Positions 50,401-62,400 of a stretch of DNA of 64,000 nucleotides are shown here, piece by piece. The position numbers were made by a program, and so were the translations under genes. Where the stretch lies: the NCBI GenBank assembly GCA_036850595.1, contig CM072162.1, positions 18,343,758 to 18,407,757 of the forward strand, given 5' to 3'. Below the pieces are notes generated by a model. It was not told the origin of the DNA. It ran no database searches and was given only the letters and a program-made list of their open reading frames with translations. How positions within the stretch are numbered: position 1 is the first letter of the stretch; the number at the start of each line of letters is the position of its first letter. The DNA comes from Rhyacichthys aspro (lineage: Eukaryota; Chordata; Actinopteri; Gobiiformes; Rhyacichthyidae).

Positions 50401-53400
50401 AAGTTAGTGGAACCAGTGACTGTGACTGAGGGAAGTCTACGAGGCAGTTCAGACCTCGCGTATAAAACTGTCTCTATCCGGACACACGTGACGAGGTTGA
50501 GTAGTGACTTTCTTAGTCCACATTAGTTGAGTTCTCATTTTCTTGGTTTAAACAGGGGCTTTTCTGACTATTTACTTCTAGTACCTTTATATTATTGCGA
50601 CAGAGAGACAATTTTCCTTTATAAACCATTAATATTAAGGTGTAATAAGTGCTTTACATCCTGCAGTATGATAGACCTGCAATACTTTCTCTCCTTCGCC
50701 TAATATTTAGATCTTATTATGTCTCTCATCAGATTTTTGGAGAGTTACGTGTAAATATTTGGTCAAACAAATCTGCTTATATTTTATGCATAGCAGGAAT
50801 ATGTTATTGACTTAACATTATAAATAATAACTGCAGTTCAAGGTCCATTGTGATGCCTATAAAGAGCACTGTCATATCGCACTGACAATTTTGTAGCCTA
50901 GAGCTTATTTGAATTCATGTAAGCAACTTTCTCCTTGACAAGAGAAGAACAATGTCATATGACCTCAGTTTTCCTTTTGCACCAAGGCCCTTAATGTCCC
51001 ACAGTCAGCACATTTTGTGTCCTGTTTCCACTTGCTACAGCTGTTTTTGTCACCTCACTTCACTTTCCTGCCACGGCTGTCCTCTGCCCTCTACACTCAC
51101 ATTTCCCTGCTACTTTCCCTCTCCACAGGCCACCACTTCTTCCTCCTCTGCCGCCTCCACCACTGGCACGACACTGACCCGCAGCTACAGCACGGTCCGT
51201 TTGAGTCCACTGCAGCATCTGTCAGCATGCCGTTAGTTACCTTCAGAGGCAGGCCTACCCCCACATTCAACTGATAGGAAGCCCAGAGTGGTTAGGAGTG
51301 ATTATATTTAGCCCTAGGACACTCTGAGTGCTTAAGATTTGTTCTAGAGTGAGATAAGACAAGAGTTTGTGTGAAGCAGGTCTTTGTTTCTCCTATTACA
51401 CATACAAATAGTCTCTTTGATATTTGAAATAGATCATTTTTGTTTATCTGAGTCACTCTCCTGAGCCTGCTAAGCTAGTTTGTAAATGATTCATGCTCCT
51501 TCTCGTGTTTTGATGAGTCCTGCATTGTCTCCCACGTGTGCCCTCAGGCCTCTATTTGTGACGACACTGGTCTTTACGGCTCGGGCTACAGTTCGAAAGC
51601 TGTAAGTCGTCATTTGTCAAACTGCCTTTTAGCACAGTCACCAGTTATCACAGCTCTTTAGCCCAGCAGTAGTCAGTCTCCATATTTACAACATGTCCTG
51701 TCCTGTCCTGTCGCGCTCCCCTCCACAGCCCTCTGAATACAGCTGGTACTCCTCTGGGGCCAGCTCCACCCGCAGCAGCCCTGTGGTGAGCACCAGACCC
51801 TCTGCCAACCGCACGACGTCAGCTAACACCTCATACACATCAACACTGCTAACACCAGCATGTGGGCCTTCCTCCTAGTGTTCATTAAAGATAAAAAAGA
51901 GCTTACTTTAGGGAACATGACGGGAAAATGGAGCTTGTTTTTGCAGTGATTTTTGATACAAAGTGAAAGAGTGGCCTATTTTACATGGGATTGTGATTGT
52001 TCTCGCAAGAGCATGAAATTTGCTTGAAATTTGAATAAAATGTCTGTAAAAACTTGAGATTATAACCGTATTACATTCACAAGAAATAGCTCTGTCGGAA
52101 TGGCCTGCTTTTTATAGAGAGACTTAAAGATCTTAAGCTAATTGCTTTGAGTATGTAATGAAAAAAGCAATTGATTGAGGATGTGAAAAAGCAAGAAAAT
52201 GGGAATTGAATGTGTGAGTTTGACGCTTAAATGAGTTGCTATCTTTATTCTAGCATCTGACTTGGGCTCGAGCGAGTTTTTAGGTATTGCATGGGTTGTC
52301 ATTTGATATAAGTGCCTAGTGAATGGAGTCATTCAGGAAAGTGCTTGATTGAGAGCCTTATGGGTGGTTATTTAAGCTAAGGGTGTGTGTGCGTAAAAGG
52401 CTGTGGCATGCAGTCATCCTACATAACTTTCATTCTCATCATGAGTGTGTGTTTGCGTGTGTTTGTGTGTGCTCTCCTCAGTCCTCTTCAGACGATGACA
52501 CTGTCAGCAGCGTGTCCCAGGAGCGCTGCAGCAGAGGCCGCAGGGACAGTGTGGTGAGCTGCAGGGAATAGACGCTGCACTTTTACATTTATTAAAGCTG
52601 ATTGATCACAATTAAAGGCTAAGTCAGACCCTTTTTACTTGAGGGCTTTTGAAACGGTAGTTATCAGACTGATACTGTTAGATGACGTCATAAAAATGCC
52701 TTTTACATTGTGCAGCCAGTTTCACAGTTCATAGAAAAAAAACCTACCTAGTCACCCGTTTCACTTCACTGTAAAATGAATGACCCCTTTGTCTTTAACC
52801 CTCCTTTGGGGTGAGAAAAACATCCAAACACCCAGCCAGGCAGAAATAATCTTTTGTTATGCACAATATATGTCACCAAATAACCTACAAACAAGGTTGA
52901 ACTAGTTCCCACCAAAACAATGACAAAACAATAGCTCACAGATAATTGTCTTTTCACTTAAATCCTTTATTTTAACAGAACAAATGGTACCAAATTATAT
53001 ACATTCAAATCTCTGTCTCTGGAAAAATAATTAACCAACATAAACATGACAGTACAGTTTAAAATGCTGAAAATGACTCCATTAACCACCATTTTGTTTT
53101 AGTAAACTCCAGTCCCATGGTAGTGTGTAGTGAAAGGGGTGTGACTTAGCCTCTCTGTACTCTTCACTCATTATTTTATTGGTTAAACAGTATTTTACTC
53201 TGACAGACCTTTTCAATGCCTCAAGTGTAAATTTAAATACACACAATAGGTCTTTTCTCTCCTTGACTCTCTTATGTTCTTTGTCTGTCCGTGAACGTGT
53301 GTGTGTCGTAAACAGTGCTCTGACTTCTCGGACATTAGCGAGTCGGCTGCCGATTATTTCAGCCGCTCCAACCGCAGGGGCAGCATTGTGTCTGACCTCG

Positions 53401-56400
53401 ATGAAATGGGCTTTCCCGATTTGGAAACTGTAAGTTGGTGAATAAAGTTTGCGAATGAAGTGAAGCACGAAGGTTTTTATAATGGATGCATGAATAAAAA
53501 TAACTTTTAGCGTTTTCTCACTGTGTGTTTATTAAATGATAGATTTCATTCACAGACGACTGAATGCAGTGCAGTTGAGCAGCATGAACAAGAAAGCGGT
53601 ATTTTTAATAATGTAAATAGTGGGATGGATTCAATTTAGATTCGTCCTAACAGTCTGTGAACATGCAGCACTTATCCACAACTTGTATTAACTTTTGGAC
53701 TAACTCTTTGATTTGCAGCAAAGGAACTGTAATAAGCATGACCACAATCAGATGTTCCTCAAAAGACTATGACTCACTTCATTATTTGTCTTATTTTACA
53801 GCTGGATGAAAAATGTGAGAAGCAGTATTCAGATTACAGCCGGGTAAGTTCAAATTGTCCATTTCACTTTCTTTATAAATGTTAATCATTTTCTAAATAT
53901 TGAAACAGGAGCAACAAGGGATGCAAATAATACTTGTAGGTAAAATAGGAAAAGGTAAAGTAAGTTACTAATTTTGTCTAACTTTCTGACAGTTTTTGCT
54001 ATTAGCATCACATTACACCATTAGCCAAAGGGCCATTAAATAGCTTGTGCATTTCAGTTTGCAGCTACTATAAACCATTTTAAGACACAAGCTAAAATCT
54101 GGGGAGGTCTTTATGTTACAGTCCTCCAACTTCAGACATTTTACTCTGTTCCCTCTGGTGAAGGACACATGACACGTCAGACCCGTCGTCACGTGACGGC
54201 TTTAAATTACCTGTTGGTGTTGGGTTGCTTTGTGCTGTTGATGTTTTCTTCTGTTTTATTTATCTGCTGTTCCCTGTGCCTCCAGCCGTCATCCCGCTGT
54301 GCTACCCCAGGCCTCTCAGCTGCTACCCTGGCATCACTGGGGGGCACCTCTTCGCGACGGGGCAGCACAGATACCGGCAGCATCTATGACCCTGACACCA
54401 GTCTGAGTGAACTTAGGGTAAGGTGGACGAGTCACCTGTTTGCATCTGTCATTTATTTAGGAATACAGATTGTAATTACATTGTAGGAAACCAATCGCAT
54501 ATTGTTTGGTTAATATTTTTTTTATTTAAACATAAAATAGTTCAGTTCACCTGTAGCAGCACACTAGCAGAGCATACTTCACTGTAGTTCATTTGTAATT
54601 ATTTTCGTTAGTCAATATCTCTTCATAGCTTATGTTTTAATGCTCTGTACCATGTGTTTGGTTGAAATGTCTTGTGGACTTTTATCCTAAATGTAGTGTT
54701 TGGTACAAGAATGATCTCCACCAAAACATCTGTGCCATTTTATGCACTGAATTTCCATTTTTAGACCGTAATATACTTAGACTTCAAAATAAAGATGACA
54801 TTTGTAAAACTAAACTAAGCAAAGAAGAAAAGCCACAGTCTTTCTATGCTTTTTATACTGTATACATAACTAAATACAGGGCTATTTTGGTATTGAAAAG
54901 AGTTACAAAAAACCATAATGGTTTATGTGAGCTGTCATGTTACTCTTAGAGTGCCTTTTAGTCTCTCACAGGCTTAAGCTTTTTGGCGAGACTTTATGCT
55001 GTTTCATCACAAATATAGCTTGAATTGATTTGGAAAATGTTGAGCGTAATATTAAGTATAACTCTAAAAAATTGGCATACTGAAAGCCCATGGACAACAC
55101 CAGATTTATCAGGTTTATCTTGGCATTACAGCGACTGAGGCCCCTGATAGCTTATCATATTGGTAGATATGAGATCAGTGGAAAGTTATTTGAATGTTGA
55201 CACTAATTCAAGACTTTTTATCAGCTTCATTTGTCTTGAATTAATGAAGGACCAGGCCATGAAAATGCTCATCAGTCCATTTCAACACTCAAGCCTAGAT
55301 AATGGAAGGACTTTGTTTAAAATAGCTACAACTCCTAAGCAATAAAAGACAATATTGTGCACCTGATTAAGTAAAGGTAAAAGTCTGTAAAACCTGGATC
55401 TGTATAAATGTTTTTGAGCATTAGCTGTTCACGATCACATTTCCATAGCTGTAAATGCTAATCCAGATGTTCCATGTCTAGTCCACTGATGTAAACATAA
55501 CCTCCTGCATATGAACCTCCACATTTCCCTGCTTCTCTAAGTGTCTGCTCACAGTTTTTCTCAATGCACGGGGGGGGACTGGATGTGACGTGTGTCCTGT
55601 TTCTTATGTCTTATGTCTGGGGGCCTGCTGGTCATGTGTTTGCCAGCTGGACTGTCTCTGGGATGGCGGTGCTTTGTTATCTGTCCTTAATAATCCCCCT
55701 GACTCCCTGTCTGACTCCCTCCAACCGTTCCCTCCATCTGCTCTACAGGATATCTATGAACTAAAGGACCAGATTCAGGATGTAGAAGGGCGGTACATGC
55801 AGGGCCTTAAAGAGCTGAAGGTAGAAGGGCTTGAGCTCGCAGCATGCCTCTTCTTCCTCTTGTCGTCTGGGAGCAATGTGGCGTCACTAACCCCACTCCT
55901 GCACCTCTCATAGTCCTCTGTTCCCCTCCTCGACCCTAACCTCACAGACTTGTCTTTGGTTGCTCCCAGTTTGAGATGCCTAATGACTGTTCTTTTGCAT
56001 GACCTTTCTTCACTGTTTGATCCAACTCACTGGTTGTAACCTGGCGCAAAGACACTCATTAACACTTCGACTGGGTTTAAGGTTGTTTTATACACTGCCA
56101 GAAAGCTGGAATTTTTTTGTCATATAGATTTATTTTTTTTTAGTTTGACCTCTCCAGTCTCCTTTAGCTTCCTGTTTTCTTGGAAGGAGACAGCACTCGT
56201 TATAATTACACCCACATGAAAAGGCAAACTCCTGACTTTATTTTACAACTGCGTTTTATAGCCTATGATCGGATATTGGTTTCTGTTTATCTTTCAAAAG
56301 GTTTGATATAGTTTCTATGAGATAACAGAATGTAATGGTATCCCATGTAATAGTCATAAAAGACTTTGTATCCCAAAACCATTGCCCAATTAGAGCTTTA

Positions 56401-59400
56401 ATCCCACATTGAGGTATAACTAAATGAGTAAAAAGCCGTTATTAAAAGCAGTTTGACCAGTGCAAGTAAGGGCTAGTTTAGAGCCTTTCATTTTTTATTT
56501 AATCCAATTCAGTTTCTACTTTGGCAAAGTGAAATTGTATTTTGCAATTCTTATTGCTATCACACACTTAAAATTGTATATTTTCCTTATTTTGTTCAGC
56601 TCTATTTTTTCCTTTTCAAGGGTTAATGTTCATAAAAAGGAATAAATATTTTCCCTTTGATTTGTCACAGTCACAAAACAAGTGGAAACTACAGTTTTTT
56701 CTTCTACTGTTTATTTGATCTGTGCATAAACAAGATTTTGACCTACAGACATTTGACTTCACTACACAGTTTGTTTACTTTGAGGCAGTTGATCAAAATG
56801 CATCTTAATATTTTCTTTTCTCTACATTTTGGTTTGCACCAGTAGTTTACTAACAACCCTGACCTCTCACTCTTAAATGGTGATTTCTTACAGAGCTGAC
56901 ACTAGTATCTCCCTCCCCTTTCCTGGTTTATTTATTCTTTCAGATCCCTTTATACAAAGTGATTCAATGACAGCTTGATTGGTTGATCAGGTTCATTGCA
57001 TCACAAATTAGCCTCAAACATCCTCCTAAAGAGAGGAGACGCCACAGAAAGTCTAAATAGTTGAAGCTAACATGTTTTTGTTGTGTTCAGTGTTGTTTTA
57101 GCAGAGAGCCCACCTGATGCATGTAGGTGGGCTGTGTTAAAATAACCTGAGTGCCTATTAACATGCCCCTAACTCTATCAGGAGTCACTGGCAGAGGTAG
57201 AGGAGAAGTATAAGAAAGCCATGGTCTCGAACGCACAGCTGGACAACGACAAAGCCAACCTCATTTATCAAGTGGACACGCTCAAAGATGTCATCGAGGA
57301 AATGGAGGAACAGACGGCCGAGATGAAGAGGGAGCTGGAGGATAAGTCAAAGGTAACAAGTGGTTTTTACTGTAAAACCCACATGATATTAATAATATTT
57401 ATATTTGTTATGGCAACTCATCTCTCTCATTTCAGGAACTAGAAAGACAGAAGCACATGTGTACAGTCCTGCAGCATAAACAGGAAGAACTGAAAGAGGG
57501 ACTGCGTCAGAGGGATGAGCTTATAGAGGTAAGGCTGCCGTTACCTGAAAAACTACCATGTTTTGTCCCTGCCAGGCTACCGTACAGAACAACAGGAGGC
57601 TGTTTTTAATGAGGGATTGACACTGGCCTCCTCCAGACGACTGCTGCCTCTCTCTTCGATGTTTCTCAGCACTTTTCATTCATTTCACTCAGCATCAGTC
57701 CTCAAAGCCACAGCGCAATGACTACAGCAACAGTGGAAAATGAAAACAATGGGGATTTAAGGATTTGTTTTAGTTTGGCTGAAAGAACTTGTAAGAAATC
57801 TTATTCAGTATTTACAGTGATAACAGTGAGGTTGCGTTAATTCACATTGACCACATTTCATCATCATAAATACACTGTGCTTGGCGTTGTATTTGTTTTT
57901 TAGAGTATTAAGGTTGGTTTGAAATAATTAAACTGAAAACATGCCTTAAACAAAATGATATATCATATTTAGGGATTAATTTAGTGCAGTCTGGGCCTTA
58001 AAGTTCGACAGAAACAAAACTGAGACCTGAACTTTGAGCTGAACTGGAGAATAAATGGTCTAATACACTCCATACAAATGTTAACATAATAAAGTTGGAG
58101 GGTTTTTTTGGTCCAGTTTAAGTTTTGACTGTTTAAACAAACTCTGGTGTGGTTGCTCTGCTAGTGCATGTGTCCAAGAGATGCTGCCAAATGAACCCAC
58201 CAAATATACACAGTGACCCCTCGAAAAGGTTGGTCTCGGGCCACTTCCAGCTGCACTCTGGCACGGTCCGATTGAAATATAAATGCCACATGGACCACAG
58301 ACGACTAAATGGGAAAGAGTGAAACAAGATACAATACTTAAATCAAATGAGTGCAATGCATAGGCCAAACAAGGTAGTATTAAGATGGTAAAGAGCTTTA
58401 TTAGTTTGCACAAACAACAAAATGACTGCATTCAAGGCTGCTTCCATCATTAGATAGTCATGTCCAATCAGACCCTTATCCACACCCTCCACTGACAGCG
58501 CCATCTAGTGTGTCTCTTAAGAAAGGCCCAGTCTGTCATGCTACAAAACAAACCAGAACTTTTTATGAACTGACCTAAATAATCAAAATAATGATAATTT
58601 CCTGTTTGCTTAGTAGTTGTAGTCACTGCTCTGTGGATGTCGGACTAGAAACCTCTTACTTTTTCTCTCTGTGTTCATGTACTGTTCTTCTTTGGTCACT
58701 TCACTCATTTCTCCTTCTTTGTCCTAAACCCTATTGCCCTGTCACTGCTCACTCCGCTGCAGGAGAACCAGCAAATGCGGACTAAGTTAGACGCCCTCAC
58801 CCGAGAGGTGTTTGACCTGCAGGAAACGATAAACTGGAAGGACAAAAAGATCGGGGTAGGAGGTCCCATGTGGCTGCTCGGACAGACTCTGAGAGGCAAT
58901 AGATGGTGTTTATAATGAATTATTAGGACACTCTTCATTAAAACGCAGTGATGAAGAGTGTTTCCATTCAGGTCTTTTGCCTCTCAAGCTGCCTCTGCAT
59001 GATGGAGACCCATAAACTGTAGCAAAAGAGTGACCCTTTACATATCATTTGGATTTGTGCATGTTGAAATAACCAGATTTTTATTGTAAAATTAACCTAA
59101 AACTCTTCAAAAGCACTCGCTCAGGCTTAAAGCTTGTTGTGGTTAGCCTGTGAATTACATATGGTTTGCTGCAGAAATGTATTTTATTTATTTATAGCAT
59201 GAGGCACCTACTGAAGTGTATTTTTGAATAAGCTTTGAGATTTTAACTTAATAGCACAATAGTTTTATTGTTTGTGTGGTTTTATAAAATAGAAAAACAA
59301 TATTGTTTTTCCTCCTCAGAGACTCCTCTTTCCATTTCTCCTCTTTTTCCGAGCATTATTTCCTGTGAGCATGTCATAGAGGTTGACCACGCCAAATGTT

Positions 59401-62400
59401 ACTAAGACTAAGATGTTCAAGTGAATACAAACATTATGTGTATGATTATTAAATAGATGCATTTTCAAAAACTACTCTTAAAGGAGCAATTGTCTAGTCC
59501 CAAGCAAAGGTGATGTTGTTGTGAATAATGACTGCTGCATCAAGTAAAAGCTTTTGGTTTTTATTTTTTTATTGGATGAGTGTTTTTATTTCGTTGTTTG
59601 TCTGTCCCCTTTTATAACAATATTTTCAATAAAAGTTTAACTTAATAGAGGAAGCTGTTCAGTTTGAATTTAAATATGGAGCTTAAAGCTCAAACCATCT
59701 TAAAGCTCTGACCACACCGTTAAAGTAAGCTAAATTTTATGCTGTATAAAACTAAATTAACGTAGCCAATTAGAAAAGACAAAAGGCAGTGAACACTGGT
59801 ATCTGCTGTTGAGTCTCTAAAATGCTGTTTTGCATTTTAAATTGAAAATACTCATTTGTCCTTAGTCTCACTCAAACTAAGGGTCTGAGCCCATAGGAAG
59901 GTCTTGTCTGATGTGAAAACTTCTCTCTTTAGGAAATATTATCAGGGAGTTACAGTTTCCTCCTCAAAACTGGTGTTAATAAATAAAATAAATAAAAATT
60001 ACTTCTAGTCTGTTCATACGTGTACTCATGGTTAGCTTTTCTAAACATAGTCATTTTAATGCTCTTTAAATCCACAGTGGGTCGACCTCTAGCATGTGGT
60101 TCTGTCTTGTCTTTCTGTTTTCCACATCCATCCTTTTGAATGGATGAAGCACTGTGCATGTTCGTGCATGTCCCGCTGTAGTCAGTGCTGGTGTCGTGTG
60201 TCTGTCTCGAGTCTCTCCAACTTGTCCTCTACCTCTTGTTCTTCTCTCTTTTTCTTCTCATGTGTGTGGCCAGGCCCTAGAGAGGCAGAAAGAGTACTTT
60301 GATTGCATTAGGAATGAGAGAGATGAGCTCAGGGATGAGCTCGCTGACATCAAGGGGAAGGCCAAAGCAGGAGAGGTAGGTCTGCATAGCCTCATAGGAA
60401 AACAAAGGCTTTAGGGGTGAACTATGAGCCAAAAAACAACTTAATATGCTTCTCCTTCATACTACTCTCTTCACCTTTTGTCTTTTTATTCTGTGTGCAT
60501 GTGGTACCTGTTAGTCTGTACCGTACGATAATGACTTGAGTGCACTGTATTCAATTACTGCTGGGTTTATTGCTCGTACAGACTAAGCACATTTAAATCC
60601 AAGTCACTATGGAAACTGTTCCCAGCTGCAAACATAACACAGTCAGCATTTTTGTGCATTTAGCAACACCACAGTTAGGAAAACAGTTGCACAAGTCACA
60701 ACTATGTAAATAAGTAATGGATCACTTATGTAATGCGTTATAATAAATATCCTATACACTATGAGACTGTAGCATTGTGTTTTGGTAAAATTGTCAGAAC
60801 TATTTCATTGATTAATTCTGTCTACTGCATTTTATAAACCATTGCCATTTATAGAGTGTTATTCAAATATGCCTAAGTAGATTTTTACATTTCTATTTGC
60901 TCCATTTACTAATCATTATTACTCGTCCTGACAGAAACACGGGTTGGTCATCATCCCAGACGGCACACCAAACGGAGATGTCAACCACGAGCATCTGTCC
61001 TCAGGGATCACGGTGGTGACCCAGGAGGCAGCGCAGGTGCTGGAGTCGGCAGGAGACGGGCCTCTGGGTGAGTCTGATTCGATTACGGACAGGCTGCGCT
61101 GTAATAGGTAATGGTTTTAGTGCAGCAGGGGTCCTGTAATTCATTTAAAATGACGCAAATGACGTGAGAGACAGTGGAGCAGCTCAGTAGAAGGTACAAA
61201 AATAACATAGAAGTCACAGAAAAACAAAAGCCAAGGTCTCTAACATTAATTTCTTTTGACAATTTTAGTCATAGTCGCCTCATGTCTGTTTATGTTTAAA
61301 AAGAAGTGTATAAATGTTAATGTGATGTTCAAATACAAGCGGTGAATGTTGTTTTCATTGTACAAAAATATACAACAAAAATCTAACAAAATTCAGGTCC
61401 ATGATCAGGATACGAACTCCGAATACCAAAATCCAAATGATCCAAATCAGTAGGATAAAATAATATTCCATTCACACAAACCAACACACATTGGCATTGA
61501 GAGTATGGTTAAAAATTCTTTCTTTTATCCAGGGGCATTCAGTTGGGCGGTACACCCTGGACAGGGGTGGGGCTGACTTCACTCTCACTTATCCACTAGG
61601 GGCACTTAGGTCACCATTCACCTATCATGCATGTCTTTGGAGGGGGGGAAGGCAGAGAAGAGGAGGAGAAGAAGACCCCTCACAAAAAAGAGAGGCCAAA
61701 GAAAATTTTGTTTTGTTTTGGTCCAAAAATTTTGGGGGCCGGCGGTTTTTTTCCCCCCACCTTTTTTTTTCCCCCTCCTGCTGTGAAGGTCTCTATGGTT
61801 AAAAATCAATGTATGTATTAAAAATAGGTAGATTAAAAAGCTCATATTGCACTTGGTTCATAAGAAAATAGATAATAAATAGTGTTGTACAAAATATTGC
61901 TTTCTCAATAAAGACAAAACTAGAAAAAAAACAAACATATAATATACATACAATCTGTGGGTTACATTTATTGTCCAGATTCGAATGTGGATCCTAGGTA
62001 TTCAGCACTTTTTAAAACAGACTGCAAATAATGCTCTTTGGAAATAACAAGAGGCTGAAACCGTCTCCAAAAATCAACATGGCAATGAAACCTCTGTATT
62101 GTTCATAAATGTTTTACTCATTCTGGTCTATTAAATGGTATCAATACACCTGTAGCTCACGTTAAAGAACTGGAAAGACTGTGTTAAGTCATAAGTCTTT
62201 GTAACGGTCATGTTGGTTCATTTTCATGTTTCTTGGTTTGTAGACGTCAGGCTACGAAAGTTGGCCGATGAGAAGGACGAACTGCTGGCTCAGATCAGGA
62301 AGTTGAAGAATCAGCTGGAGGAGGAGAAGCAGAAACACTCGAAGGTGGACAGTTCGTACACAGACGGAGAGAAGATGGAGAACGGTACAGACCTGCACTT

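Noticed and set aside
61491..61845. ORFs on both strands through the homopolymer stretch
   Set aside because: They are produced by G/A/T/C runs in an intron and a repeat fragment; not coding.
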